Positions 24,017 through 34,994 are shown, counted from the first letter of the stretch. The stretch is 64,000 bases of DNA from Atriophallophorus winterbourni (GCA_013407085.1 JACCGJ010026020.1:1-64000); one strand, 5' to 3'. Translations and numbers: made by a program. Notes: a model not told the origin generated them from the sequence alone.

Positions 24017-24790
24017 ATGCTTGGTGTGCAATCGGAAGATTTTATACCCGAAAAAGTAAATAATACACCGACTGCAATGCGTTGTTCATTGGAACAACCG
24101 ATTTGTCATTCAGAAACAGAAAGTGAAACTGTGGACGATTTGTCAGAGCTCGAACCGCTGGCGGTATATCAAACTTGTATAAACATCACACAGATGAAAG
24201 ATGCAGCGGTGTACACATCTCCCCTTCCCACAGATGGATATATTCCACCAAATAATACCAGTCAAAGTATCGAAAATCAACAACAGAATGTTTCTATCCA
24301 AATCGGTTCACACTTATGCAATTCACCATCTCAAATCATACAAGAAAATGAACCCTTGTATCAGTTGGATGTACAACAAAATAGTACATCCGAAAACAGT
24401 GGATTGTCTTGTGCACTACCCGATCCCAAAAATCAGAATATTTTGACCGGTGTCCCAGATACATCTTCAGATAATAACGCAAACATGACCAGTTCTGAAC
24501 ATGATGCATCCATTTCGAAACAAACTTCGGCCAGTGAAAATAAGGACAAGGAGAATTTTAATATGGACACAGGAAAGCCCGATCGATTATCTGATGCAAT
24601 TGAAAAATATGAATCCTTATTGGCTCGCGTCAGAGATGTTATAAGCGATCGGCTATGTCAACTTAACGTGGACGATATAAAATTTGAGAAGTCTGTGAAA
24701 CGTTTGAGCAGAATAATGAGACAGATGCAAGACCTTTCTTCTTGTTTGTCTAAGTGCGGTTATTCCACGAAAGAAGCTGAAGAACTTGAG
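24017..24790 (+). CDS. Coiled-coil-like protein gene, exon 1 (codons 1-258)
   Basis: First of eight exons that join in phase on the + strand: 24017-24790, 26531-26686, 28867-28976, 30977-31060, 33193-33358, 34033-34476, 34880-34950 and 36989-37129. Together they encode about 648 residues, still open. The ATG at 24017 follows an in-frame TAA at 23996. Exon 1 encodes an acidic, Ser/Asn/Gln-rich, probably disordered region, then a charged helical stretch from about residue 193 (DAIEKYESLLARVRDVISDR, then FEKSVKRLSRIMRQMQDLSS). It ends ELE|GTAAAT in phase 0. I do not recognise the family. The composition suggests a cytoplasmic scaffold or cytoskeletal protein, but that is inference. Confidence 0.72.
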
Positions 24791-24887
24791 GTAAATTGTT
24801 TCACATTTGACCATTTCAAGATTGAAAATATCACAAGGAGGTTTAAGCAAGAACGGTTTGAATGGTTAAGATATACAGGCTCGCTCA

Positions 24888-25620
24888 TGTCAATTCAATT
24901 CAATTCAATTTTAATGGTCTAAAAAGCATATAGCTTTACAAAAAACACAGAATAATATGACAACAACGAATAATATAACAAGCAATAATGGGATTTGGTT
25001 CCTTACTGATCAGCTCAAGAAACAATTAAAAATCCAAAGGGCAGAAATTGTTTTCGTTTGGTGGGATGACAAATGTTGATGCATGGCGTTAAGATGTATA
25101 GTTTTCTTTGATGCACGGGATTAGGGTCAAAAAGGCATCAAGACTTCTCTTGAAAATCTGCGGATTTGGTGAGTTTACAACATAATGTGATAGATTGTCC
25201 CAAGTATAACAAACTCGCACCACAAAATATATAGTCTGCAGTTGAGTCTCGAGTGAGGGACAATTAGAATAAATGTGTGACCTCTTGTTGTATGCGGGGT
25301 ACGTAGATTAAATAAACATTGTAGAGGGTGATTTTCGGTATTCGAAATATTGTAAACCAAAATCAAATCCCCTCGGAGACGACAACGTGGGTAATCCAAT
25401 AAATTTAGCGTTTTGATTCGCTCATTGTATGGTTTCCGTCTGAGTCTGGTGACAAGTTTGATAGCTCGATGATATATTCTTTGCAAAGTCGCCACATCTA
25501 TTTTAAGCCATGACGGCCATGCTTGAACTCGAACACGAACACATTCAAACGCTTTAAGCATTCCGCATTCTCGATTAGATATACGTCGTAATTTTTTCTC
25601 GGTAAGAATTTGTTTCACTT
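24888..25620 (-). mobile_element. CR1-like LINE, 5'-truncated, in intron 1
   Basis: The - strand frame 25175-25618 gives the CR1 C-terminal RT extension (VQAWPSWLKIDVATLQRI, then YHRAIKLVTRLRRKPYNER, then RGHTFILIVPHSRLNCR). The 3' end at 24888-24920 carries ATTAAAATTGAATTGAATTG when read on the - strand, the (TTGAA)n tail type seen at 2.5 kb. It lies antisense in the intron between exons 1 and 2 of the coiled-coil gene. Confidence 0.75.
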
Positions 25621-25855
25621 GGAACTATTTGCCTGAAGAAATCACACGATCAGAATCTGTTGAGGTTTTCGCTCCGAAACTCGATGAGTTTATGACGAAC
25701 CATGCGGTATGCGAGTGTCCCTATTGATTTTTGAGATATTTTATATGTTTTATATTTTTTTATTGTTCCTTATACCTGTCATCCTATGGTTATTGTTAAG
25801 CTTAATGCTTTTTCTACCATACAATTTTCTGAGTTCTGAGCTCTGAATAATCCAT
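25621..25855 (+). mobile_element. CR1-like LINE, 3'-terminal fragment
   Basis: Encodes the last ORF2 residues (WNYLPEEITRSESVEVFAPK, then LDEFMTNHAVCECPY) and a 3' UTR ending in a TTCTGAGTTCTGAGCTCTGA tail. The same C-terminus and tail type appear at 39.2-39.4 kb on the - strand. It lies back-to-back with the oppositely oriented element just upstream, but the two have different tail motifs, so they are separate insertions of different subfamilies. Confidence 0.7.
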
Positions 25856-26530
25856 CGTGGGTGTGATGTGCGTATTTATAATGCAGGGAATTGTCTGTTT
25901 TGAGAACCTACCGAAAATTCTCTTTCGGGGTGACAATTTCTGTGATGTTTTGCGATAGACGGAGTTGCAGTGGCCGACATTCATAGGGTGTTGCTTATTA
26001 ACACACCGTATATGTTTTGTTATATCACATTTTCAGTCAATAGCAAGTGTCATGTGACACTTTACCATCGAAAACATTTTCGCAGATAAACTGAATGTAT
26101 AATAAACTAGCTTCGAACAGATATATAAGAAAGATTCGTTTGAGCTTGAAATTTTTTCCACATATAGTTTTTCACTATACCCAACTTTATTTTTGAACGG
26201 TTTCATCATCATGCAAGATTAAATAATCAAAAGCACACTCAAACCTTCAAACGTTTGAACGCAACAAAAAATTGAACATTTTCCCGTAACACGGTTCAGA
26301 TCCAATTTATTTTTCCAGCATCTGTCGAAAGCGCAATTGTGAAAACATTGTTTAACTATGTCAAACGTTAAACCAACTAGATTGAATCGAGAAGTTTTAA
26401 GAAATATTAATAATCTCAAAAATAATATGAGTAGAACTAGATCAATAATGGATCGTAACTAAGTAATCATCTTTAGGATCAAACACATTGCATAATTATC
26501 GCATTATTAAAAATTTTCGTTTCAATGTAG
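25856..26530. other. Intron 1 remainder, nothing else recognised
   Basis: AT-rich. It ends in TTTCAATGTAG before exon 2. The - strand frame at 26219-26419 has no recognisable motif. Confidence 0.4.
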
Positions 26531-26686
26531 GATTGCTTCACTCTTGCAACATTAACTGCCGAATCTGCAAGAGAGAAGAATTTGAAAACGCAGCGGAGAT
26601 CCGACAAAAATCACACCGAAACATTTAACAATACGAAGGAATTAAAAGCGTATCACAAAAATGTTGAAGATGATCAATCAACAGAG
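26531..26686 (+). CDS. Coiled-coil-like protein gene, exon 2 (codons 259-310)
   Basis: Acceptor TTTCAATGTAG|GAT and donor ACAGAG|GTTTGT enclose 156 bases (52 codons) with no stop in the frame set by exon 1. The product is hydrophilic and Lys/Asn/Glu-rich (TAESAREKNLKTQRRSDK, then NTKELKAYHKNVEDDQSTE), matching the composition of exon 1. Phase is 0 on both sides. The ORF-length signal alone would miss it; the phase match and the splice sites support it. Confidence 0.65.
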
Positions 26687-26899
26687 GTTTGTAAATCCAG
26701 TACAACTTTGTTATCCGTATTTTAGATTTGTTGGTGGAACCAAAATTAATGAAATAATTTTCGCGTTTAAAAATTCTCCGATATTTCGGTTTATTGGTAA
26801 TAGTTCATGCAGTCGTAGGAAATCTTTACTGCATGTTAGGGTTTTTTACTCGTATTCAAAGTTAAAATTTATAATTAATTTAATTGAATACGGATTTTA

Positions 26900-27128
26900 G
26901 TTCATGGTCATGGGTTTAACCCTACTTTCATTTGCGTGGGCACATGTAATTGGAAAGTTTGGTTATGCAAACCTTATCCAACAGTGGCTTACAAGCGCAT
27001 CTCGTTTACCGTTTATTCACGATTTCAGAGCATGCTGATCTTAATCCTACTGCCCGCACTTGATGAGTGCAAAAAGCTCAAAACCGGTCGTGGGGTGTGT
27101 GATGGTAATTCATGCAATTACGGATTGC
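26900..27128 (+). repeat. HH-A repeat in intron 2, sense orientation
   Basis: The first part is the tRNA-like segment read in reverse (CATGGGTTTAACCC, GGGCACATGTAATTGG, GTTTGGTTATGCAAACC). It is followed by TTGATGA (one change from CTGATGA), GTGC-AAAAA-GCTC, AAAA, CCGGTCGTGGGG (about 27053-27098) and the shared GTGTGATGGTAATTCATGCAA flank. This head-to-tail order gives the tandem register of the family. Confidence 0.7.
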
Positions 27129-27359
27129 CATGATTGATTTAATTCCTAATTTTAATGCGTATAGGATTTTTCAGTAAATCGATTTTCGAGAACGTTCCAA
27201 AATATTCGTAAGCCACTACTCTTCAAAATTAGATAAGCAGAAGCTGAATATTTGCATTTTATACAAGGTTTGCTCTTAAATCGAAAATATTGGAGGAATA
27301 TATATGATCAAACGATGTCAGAATATCTTTTAGATTGAAATAAGTAAATATTCGTTCTT

Positions 27360-27830
27360 CTTGTTAGCCTTACTCGGTCGATGTCAACCATGATTGCACA
27401 TTACAAACGCACGATGGTCTCATGCTCACCGAGAGCGTCAAATGAATAAATAGATTGATTCTAGAATAATATCTCTTCCTCATTGCTCACATTTATAGAG
27501 AGTACTTTGTCGATCTGTCGCATCTACTTGCTCACAATGCGACCTGCGTTAACTCAATAGCAATATCTGCGCTTGCACAGCATATAGTTGACGCGTCATA
27601 CTGTGCCTTCATATTTAGCGGACACAAGCAAACATTTTATGAAATCTACCATCAATAAAGGGGTCTTAATATTTGTATTGCAAGTGCATTTTTAGCCAAA
27701 GTGAAGCCTGCCAAATGCCGACATTCTGCTTTCAGCTTTTCGTTTATATTGTATACATGACCTAGCCAGCGTTAGCGGAGCTCTGTAGCGTTGAAGACCA
27801 CCTACAGATTACAGTGTTTTAACATTTCTA
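27360..27830 (-). mobile_element. RTE-like LINE, 3'-terminal fragment in intron 2
   Basis: TTACTCGGTCGATGTCAACC at the left end and ACATGACCTAGCCAGCGTTA near 27757 correspond to the 3' end and the WLGHV-coding block of the - strand RTE copy at 43.87-44.28 kb. It is strongly decayed. Confidence 0.55.
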
Positions 27831-28269
27831 GATTTACATGTTGAGCAAAATATCGAATTAGCGTTGATCGCTCAACTGGATAGTTTGCATAAAGGATTAC
27901 ATAATTTTAATTACGGACTGAACAGAATCAAACAAATCTTTCTTATTTTGAAACAACTGGGGATAGACTATCGATATTGGCACGCTGTTACATAAGCACC
28001 CACTACCAGTATCGTGCTGGTTACATTAATCAGGTAAGGAGAGCACGATCTGAATCAGAATGTCTTAATAAATTGTCAGAAAAGTGTCATTCGTTGAAGG
28101 TGCGAAGTGCATGAGCGATGAGCGCTAATCACGAGCTTTCGAACGATATGCAGAACTTCACCCTCCGTCACAACGTAAGAGCTAGGAGCGACGAAAATTT
28201 GATAACGACAATTGCGAGATGATGGACAACATCAGCCACAATCGAACGATATGCAATTCGTCAATGTCG

Positions 28270-28600
28270 GACAGACACGTTGAGGATTATCGTTGTGATT
28301 GTTTGTTTGCCTATATAAGCGTGTCCCACTATTTGTCTTGTGCGTAATAAACGCCATTCACCATTCGGCTTCTCTAGTGTTGTGTGACTCGTGGGTGAAC
28401 GCGATTAGCGTTGAACAGGTTGACCTCAGGAATGAATCGAGACATAATCGATGTGCTGGCGTGCAACGCGGGGGTTTCGTGGTTATCGTTGGACCGAAAT
28501 GTAATAATTGGCCAGATATGCGCCAGCTGCGACTCGTTGACCTGAAATCACCTGACGCTACCAATTTCGGCTTCTCTCCCCAACCCCCCACTCACTAAAA
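28270..28600 (+). mobile_element. LTR-retrotransposon remnant (LTR-like)
   Basis: A TATA-type box (CCTATATAAGCG near 28310) is followed within 40 bases by AATAAA (28346) and then a GC-richer segment. That is the usual order of an LTR promoter and poly(A) site. The stretch 28366-28460 (TTCGGCTTCTCT, GTGAACGCGATTAGCG, TTGACCTCAGGAATG) recurs in reverse at 43.72-43.86 kb. No gag or pol is recognisable, so this is at most a solo LTR plus a little leader. The clade is not determined. Confidence 0.5.
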
Positions 28601-28866
28601 TACCACATACAATGGGGATAATGCGTCCAGCGGTCAAATGATCACATAGAACCAATGCTTTGTCTATTGATCAGTACTTGGTTATCGTTTTATTAAATTT
28701 AAAATCGAATCTCAAGCAAGAAGAGAATCTTGTTAAAATTCTGTAAACATTTCTCGTCAAACATTTAAATGAGGTTTTGGTGAACGTTCGCTCAATTGCA
28801 TGCTCTATTGAGTAGAGAAAGTATTCACAAGATGTACATGTTTATGTCGTATTCCGTTTTGAATAG

Positions 28867-28976
28867 GATCAAGAAAATCTTTCAGACACCGTGATAAAAA
28901 GGCGATTGAGGACCATGTTCTATGGACACAAGGAGAGCGGGGATGAATCTACAGAAGTGAATAAAAATGCTGCAAG
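28867..28976 (+). CDS. Coiled-coil-like protein gene, exon 3 (codons 311-347)
   Basis: The acceptor CCGTTTTGAATAG|GAT keeps phase 0 from exon 2, and the donor GCTGCAAG|GTAAGG is near-consensus. The 110 bases give a stop-free basic segment (DQENLSDTVIKRRLRTMFYG, then HKESGDESTEVNKNAA) and leave two bases, AG, which join T of exon 4 to make a Ser codon. An alternative acceptor CTTTCAG at 28881-28885 would break the phase. Confidence 0.6.
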
Positions 28977-29049
28977 GTAAGGATTCGCAATTTTACGCAA
29001 TTACCAAATATATCGAGTCACCGTTTCGGACGTTTGAAACCCTGTTAAA

Positions 29050-29410
29050 TTATCCGCGTTTATGCATTCACTCTTCTCACACGCCCCGCGATCAGTTCCG
29101 TTCTGTTTGCCCTCATCAGGACAGGTCGTTCAGGATTCGTACGCCTTGAAACAGTGGAGGAATGTTAAACAAGGTGTAAACTAGAAAGAATTAAGTCTAC
29201 CAAGACGGAACCGTTCACTCAAATTTGCCCACACACATGTACATGGGTAAAGCCTACGGGACTGGCCAAAAAATCGAATTGGCATTCATCACCATCACAC
29301 AAACACAACTATCGATTTCGTGTTGTATATACTCATCAAAAGGGGACAGTAGGATAAGGACCCTTATGCCTCAAAACAGTAAAGAAATGGTAAAGAAGGT
29401 GTGAAAATGG
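29050..29410 (-). repeat. HH-A repeats, head-to-tail pair in intron 3, antisense
   Basis: Two - strand hammerhead-like motifs (29081-29125 and 29305-29347) lie about 220 bases apart in the same direction, with unit landmarks repeated between and after them (CCTTGAAACAGTGGAGGAATG at 29143, CCTCAAAACAGTAAAGAAATG at 29368, and CCCACACACATGTACATGGG). The first motif keeps CUGAUGA but has GGAA in place of GAAA. The second has degraded CUGAUGA but keeps GAAA. The pair fixes the period of the tandem unit. Confidence 0.7.
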
Positions 29411-29524
29411 ACTTACAAGATCACATAATGTTGAATTATGTTTACATAACCATTTGCGGTATTTAAATACGAAATCGAAAAACGGTTCCTTATGAGATAT
29501 TGAAGAGATCATATATGATCGGTT

Positions 29525-29745
29525 TTGTTTTGTTCGTGGTCATAGGTTTTACCCTTTCTGCATGTGAATGGGCACATGTGATTGAAATTGTTGGTCGTGC
29601 CAACCTTATGAGCTCAACCTGTTTACCACACTTCCACTGTTTCAAGGAATGCGAATACTGACGGTACTCTTCCTACCTGATGAGTACAAACAGAACTAAA
29701 AAAGTCATGGTTTGCGTGTGATGGAAATACACTGAATAGTGGGTT
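29525..29745 (+). repeat. HH-A repeat in intron 3, sense
   Basis: Starts with the reversed tRNA-like part (GTTCGTGGTCATAGGTTTTA, GGGCACATGTGATTGA, GTTGGTCGTGCCAACC), then TTCCACTGTTTCAAGG, then CTACCTGATGAGTAC-AAACA-GAAC. The expected GAAA core reads TAAA, and CCGGUC is lost. CUGAUGA is at 29677-29683. It has the opposite direction to the pair just upstream. Confidence 0.65.
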
Positions 29746-30059
29746 TGTCATAATATTATTTTATTGCTATTATTAGTATTATTCCCGATTGGTTGTCATT
29801 TGTAAAGTGGTGTAATTGTTTCCGTTGATATTCCCACTTCTTGATTTTTCTTGAAGCAAATATGTGGTTTTAGGTTGGCGGATAAATTTGGATTTTTCTC
29901 GTCACTAGTGCACTGTTTGATCTACTCAACATTTCACATTGTTCTAGAGGGCTTGAGTAAACGTGAATTTAATGCAAAACGTTCACGCAACTCAACCCAG
30001 ACAAAGTGGTTTGATCAATATTAAAGTTAAATTGAAAATAATGCTATAATTTGAAGCCG

Positions 30060-30300
30060 ATGTTAAATAGATTTTGCACAACGAACCACGATGTTCAATT
30101 ACAGAATCACAAAGTGATTCTTGGTCAAGCGGCAAGAAGCTTGAAAAGAACAATGCATTGTGTTGTTCACAGCCTACTAAACATATTTTTTACTGTCTTC
30201 ACCTGATGATGACAAACAGCCAGAAACCGGATTCGGATTGCAAGTGCGCGGAATGTGATCACCACAATACATTGACGTGGAAATATTTTAATCAAGCTTG
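30060..30300 (+). repeat. HH-B repeat in intron 3, sense, with hammerhead-like motif
   Basis: CTTCAC, CTGATGA (30203-30209), TGAC-AAACA-GCCA, GAAA, CCGGA follow in the order of the HH-B motif at 13.7 kb. Stem II is weakened, and the stem I partner reads TTCGG, so pairing is partly lost. Upstream, CGAACCACGATGTTCAATTA and AATCACAAAGTGATTCTTGG are the HH-B unit in reverse, so this region again combines both orientations. Confidence 0.6.
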
Positions 30301-30976
30301 TATAAATTGATACTTTGAAAGTTTCCTCAAAGCGAGATGAAAGCCAGGTCGTCAACTGTTGAATAATGCCTGAAATTGAATCAATCAACTTTAATCGATT
30401 ACGTACCTATTGTAGTTAAAAAACTGTAATAACGTTTCTAACTTTTGCATTGGTTTATCTAACGATAGCCGAAAAATCGCTGTATGTTGATCGTGCGATG
30501 TGCTTAACGGTGTACCAGTTTGTGATGCGGGTTTTTGAAGCGTTGTGTCAAAAATGATTTGGCAGTGGCTGCCCTTATTTCAGTTCACCGTGTTTCAGTA
30601 TGCGGGACTAAAAATGCATAAGGTCAATATTTCCGTCGTTATTTAATAATACAGCTATAAGGTTTATTAAATTACATCATTGTTTACACAGGCACTTCGG
30701 TACATACATTATTTATCTCAAATATCGTTTGTCACGTGATCAGATGGAAGCATGCATTTACATTGAAACATTCAAAGGAAACCTAAGTAACATAAAGTAA
30801 ATGAAACGAAGAGCATGTTGGAATTCACAAATTTTGCATTGCTAGTTTTAAGTAGATATTTGAACAAATTAATTTTAAAAAAAAATATTGTTACTCTTAT
30901 TAGTATCATCATAATTTTCATATTCTTTGGCTCAATCGCTTCAAATATTAAAATAATATTTGGTTGCAATATTTAG

Positions 30977-31060
30977 TCGCCCAGCGAAACGGGAAGCATC
31001 ATTAAATCGCCTTCATAAGAAGTGTGAACGTTTGGAGAAGCAGCTCAAATTACTAACGAG
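30977..31060 (+). CDS. Coiled-coil-like protein gene, exon 4 (codons 347-375)
   Basis: Acceptor TTGCAATATTTAG|T and donor CTAACGAG|GTGAGA. One base completes the Ser codon begun by exon 3, followed by 27 stop-free codons of strongly heptad-like sequence (REASLNRLHKKCERLEKQLK, with Leu at coiled-coil spacing). Two bases (AG) are left for exon 5. The other two frames contain stops. Confidence 0.68.
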
Positions 31061-32299
31061 GTGAGAAACTTTTCGGTGAAATTTTTATCCTGATGCAATT
31101 GAGCTAATTAGAAAGAATGCTTCAAGATGAAAATATCTCAAATGTAAACGGCACTCCAAACTTTAAATTGACCAATCTACGACAAGTCAAATCAGTTTAC
31201 TACAACATTTATAACAACCAAAACTTTCAGGAAACTTTTTGTTATTCATTATCCACATATATGTGCTAGCATAATTATATTTCATGTAATCGAAGACATA
31301 CAACACTGTGATTGATTAACAAAACCTTGAATTCGAAAATACGGTAAATTCAATACTAGCAGATAAAATGGTCATTATATGAGGCATCATGCCACAATAG
31401 AAACATTCACCTGTGATCAAATTCTGTTAGAAATCTTCCCTATTAATGGTGTTTTAAAGATCAATCAATAGAAAATTTATATTGACAACCTAACTTTAAC
31501 GACATTTGTTAAGATTCCCATTTTTGTTTCTTAAACAGTTTCATTCAGACTGCTAGCAGATGTATGGATCATACAAGATACCTCAGGCAATGTAAATGAA
31601 ATTCATGACAGATAATCAAGCTGTCAAACGGCGAATCATATTTTGCCTTATGCATGATTAATATTTTTTTTAATTTTTTGGCAAAATTAGTGCTCATTTT
31701 TTATAAAAGGGTAAAGTTTCAATTATAAAATAGTCGGGAACACAAAATTCCAAAATCATGCGTTGTGTAAATTGAAATATCCAGGACACTTTGTATAGAA
31801 TATAGATAATAATATTTGGTGTCAAAGTGTACTACCTACGGTTCCACGTCGATATAAACTTACTATAATCTCTAAAACATTGTTCCTTCGTTTTGTAAGG
31901 AAATAAGGTTTTGATTCAATTTCGTAGTTTCAATTTTATTTATCGCGCAGTGTCAGGCAGGTTTTCATAACTGTCCACATTCTGGTTCGCGCGATGGATT
32001 GAACGGTCGATATATTAAATATGCTTTCTACTCTATTAGACTCAAACTGAGAATCAATTTCCTACACAAAGTCAAACAAATATAGACCACGCCTTTGACT
32101 AACCCGATTAGTCCTGTACATGCGCGATATTTGTTGAGAAGCTAACAGCAGCGAATTCTCTTTTACTGATCGCAGCTGATGCATTGAACGATCTAGACAT
32201 TCAGTATAGGCTACGTCATTAGCTTAAATGTCTAGGTAGAAACGTTATACATAATCAGAACTTTATCTTCCTCATATTCATTCCATATATCTTTTGTAA
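31061..32299. other. Intron 4 AT-rich part, nothing recognised
   Basis: No repeat copy or reading frame of note is seen between exon 4 and the RTE-like scrap starting near 32300. Confidence 0.4.
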
Positions 32300-32660
32300 T
32301 ATGGCCAGAATGGATTTGAGACAAGCTTGATAAACAACCTTATGCATTCAGTACTTTGTGTATTTGCTAGATTTTCAAAATTAGATGCGTGCTCCATGGT
32401 TAAGCGCGTTTTGTTTCCGTTCATGTATTTGTGAGCGATCTGCATTTCGGTCTAATGGATATCTATATTTAGTGCAAAACTGTGGTTTCGGATTCTTGAA
32501 GACCAGTTTAAGAGTAAGAAACATGTTCTAATTTCCTGTTCATTGGTCAGGGTGTTGGGTGATAGGTTATCCGTAATACATAGACCGAAATATATCAACT
32601 GTTATAAGGTTCGAGCTGAAAGTTACTGTCTTTATTGATGTGAGACGACACATTTATTTG
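32300..32660 (-). mobile_element. RTE-like LINE scrap in intron 4
   Basis: The block GATAGGTTATCCGTAATACA...CCGAAATATATCAACTGTTA..GTTCGAGCTGAAAGTTACTG near 32560-32625 parallels 44.59-44.66 kb of the - strand RTE copy (ATCCGCAATGTTTGAACC, then TTCAAGCTGAGAGTTTCCG), the region coding for the RT-adjacent YLGSxI motif. It is highly decayed and its limits are uncertain. Confidence 0.4.
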
Positions 32661-32769
32661 ATGGATTATTGACCTATTGACACAATTTCTATCAATATGA
32701 GGATTGTAGTAGCTGGATCAGTTTTCCTTGCGAAAATTGCAAAAAAGGAAAACAAATAAATGAACTAAA

Positions 32770-33020
32770 ATTATTCATGATCCGCATGCGCTTGAAACAG
32801 TGAAAGAATGGTAAACAAGTTGCGCTTATATGCCACTGCTGAATAAGTTTGGTACGACCAACCAGTTCAATCACATGTGCCCAAACACATATAGACAGGT
32901 TTTGAAACCATGACCATAAACCAAAATACTCATTTACATGCATTTCCATCACACGCACCCCATGACCGATTTCGTTCGTTCGTTTGCGCTCATCAGGTAG
33001 GGACAGTAAGATCATTGATA
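32770..33020 (-). repeat. HH-A repeat in intron 4, antisense, complete unit
   Basis: The full unit is present: GCATGCGCTTGAAACAGTG, ATGGTAAACAAGTTGCGC, TTTGGTACGACCAACC, CACATGTGCCC, GGTTTTGAAACCATGACC, then a - strand hammerhead-like motif (32955-33004). The motif has CCCUAC, CUGAUGA, a longer degenerate stem II region GCGCAAACGAACGAAC, GAAA, UCGGUC, AUGGGG. Both core boxes are intact. Stem I pairs at five of six positions. Confidence 0.72.
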
Positions 33021-33192
33021 TTCATATTTGTTTAATTTCCTTTTATACAAACTTTCCACCAAAGGTTCTTTCCTGATTGCACTCACATTGAACAATAATT
33101 GCAGCCAAATCCCATAGACTTGGAACTTCATGGCCCGAACTAATTTTCCTATTAAATGATTTACTGGCTCGATTTTGAAATAATTTTTACAG

Positions 33193-33358
33193 CGGGGAAG
33201 CTTCATTCAAGTTGGACAATGAAATCCCAACCATTGATTCGTTCACCGTTGCAAATATGGCACTGAGGCGTCGCTTGAACGAATTGCAATCGAAACAGGT
33301 GGAGAGAGACGCGTATTTCAGAGATGTCCGAGCGAAAATCGAGGAATTGATGTCGAAG
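33193..33358 (+). CDS. Coiled-coil-like protein gene, exon 5 (codons 375-430)
   Basis: Acceptor TAATTTTTACAG|C completes a Ser codon with exon 4. 55 stop-free codons follow up to the donor TCGAAG|GTGAAT (phase 0 out). The product is a clear amphipathic, charged helix (MALRRRLNELQSKQVERDAY, then FRDVRAKIEELMSK), consistent with a coiled coil. Base composition is higher in GC than in the flanking introns. Confidence 0.77.
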
Positions 33359-33554
33359 GTGAATAGAATATGGGTGGAGGCTAATTCTATCCACTTAGTG
33401 TTATTTCGTGCATTAGCAAAACAGAGATTTGCTGCTAAGGAGTCTTTATAATTATTTTGACGCCATGGAGATATGTGGTATTCCTCTGGCGTATTTGAGT
33501 TTGCCTTTTTTGATCACAACGCACAATCTCATTGCAATTAAACATGTTGTGTTG

Positions 33555-33625
33555 GTACGCTATTTGGTAAAGTTAGCACGGTCGTGGTTTGTGTGATGGA
33601 AATACATGCAAATGTGTATCTTTGT
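33555..33625 (+). repeat. HH-A repeat fragment in intron 5
   Basis: GGTCGTGGTTTGTGTGATGG followed by AAATACATGCAAAT is the part of HH-A just after the predicted cleavage site. The CUGAUGA/GAAA part is absent or degraded. Confidence 0.5.
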
Positions 33626-34032
33626 CCATTTCATAAAATTATATTAATGTTAATTTAAGTAAAACCCAAAATACAATAACGATATACTTACGCGAATTGT
33701 CGATCGCAAAATACGAATATATGTACAAGTCAATTTATTTCGCTATCTTACCACTTAGATGTATATTTTGAAGAATGTTTTTTAAAGTTTAAGTTTGGAA
33801 GACAAGTTTCTCCTTGCGCCGTTTACGTGTATGTTTTGGGATTAAAGTAACTCAGAATTTTACACATATAAGAATTAAACCATCAGTCTGTTTACTTCAC
33901 TTATAAATGAAATTTTACAGACAGAAAAATACAACATTTCGTAAACTAATATCTCTTTTTAAATATAAAATTTTAAAACGTGAAGTGCTTTCCAACTCAT
34001 CTGTAGTATAATTTGACGTATTCTCTTTCCAG

Positions 34033-34476
34033 CAGCAACAAGCGGAGGAAAACATAATGCAAAACAAAACGAGAACTCATCAAGATTTCGGACCAACAAA
34101 CCTCATGAGCGCTTCGACCTCGTCATGGATCAGCGCTCAGAAAGCGCAGCCAAGTAAAAAATCTCTCGACAAACAAACATCGGATTACTTGCTCTCTAGT
34201 GACGAATCCGACGCAGGGACCCTTGTGGATTGTTCCATTTCCTCTCTTGGTAATAAATATGAACCACTGGACTTTGATTGGACTGGTCGATTTGAAAATA
34301 TGAACCATCGAGCGAGTACAATGAAGAGGAAGCTTAAACAGTTAAGAACGGACTACAAACAGCTTGCGCAGAACGTTGTTCAAATGGAAGAAATAGCACG
34401 CCAGGCAGCGACTTCCGTGCAAACACGAATTTCCAGGACTCATTCGGGTAGCACTGTTCATATGGATGGACATGAG
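34033..34476 (+). CDS. Coiled-coil-like protein gene, exon 6 (codons 431-578)
   Basis: Acceptor ATTCTCTTTCCAG|CAG has a good pyrimidine tract. The donor GACATGAG|GTAAAA is phase 0. The 148 codons encode a polar, Ser-rich linker (SASTSSWISAQKAQPSKKSL, then an acidic patch SSDESDAGTLVD), a short segment with aromatic residues (LDFDWTGRFENMNHRAST), and a helical stretch (MKRKLKQLRTDYKQLAQNVV, then QMEEIARQAATSVQ). The frame is in phase with exon 5. Confidence 0.8.
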
Positions 34477-34879
34477 GTAAAAATATTATTTTTGTTTTCA
34501 GCTTTCACATTCGGAATTTCCTCATTGCGTCCAATAATGCTTGTGTAATTTGGTGATGACGGAAAAGCGGCATGTATAGTTCCATAAAACCAAATCAATC
34601 CTAACTATCGACAGTTTTAGTTATTGTAATATTGTTTGAGTGAACTTCAAATATAGGCGATCTTTAATGTCCTCATAACGAATATTTGTTGAGGAATTAT
34701 GCCCTTATTTCAGTAATAAAAATCATTTGAAAAGCCTTGGCTTTCTTTTCGAGAGACTACCATTATAATAAACATATTATCGAACAATGTGAGTAATATT
34801 GCGAGATCGAGATTACTTATCAAATCTTACTCGAATTGAAATATCTGTCTTAGCCTTAAGTCTTTTAAACGATTTACAG

Positions 34880-34950
34880 AAAATTGAACATTTGTTCCAC
34901 GGTTCTGACTGCCAAGACGATAAAAAAGAATTTTACTTTGAAAGATGCAG
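34880..34950 (+). CDS. Coiled-coil-like protein gene, exon 7 (codons 579-602)
   Basis: Acceptor ACGATTTACAG|AAA and consensus donor AGATGCAG|GTAAGT bracket 71 bases with no stop in the phase set by exon 6. The product is short and acidic/aromatic (KIEHLFHGSDCQDDKKEFYF, then ERC). Two bases (AG) remain and combine with A of the next exon into an Arg codon. Confidence 0.65.
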
Positions 34951-34994
34951 GTAAGTGATTCTAAACATTAAGCAAAACTTCCTTGCAATATATT

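Noticed and set aside
24791..24922. Continuation of the 24017 frame past 24790
   Set aside because: The reading runs through a donor (GAG|GTAAAT) into the (TTGAA)n tail of an antisense LINE, and the next exon continues in phase from 24790.
28299..28598. 99-codon + strand frame as a gene
   Set aside because: It overlaps a TATA/AATAAA-bearing segment repeated at 43.7-43.9 kb, so it is better read as LTR-like DNA. No Gag motif is visible.
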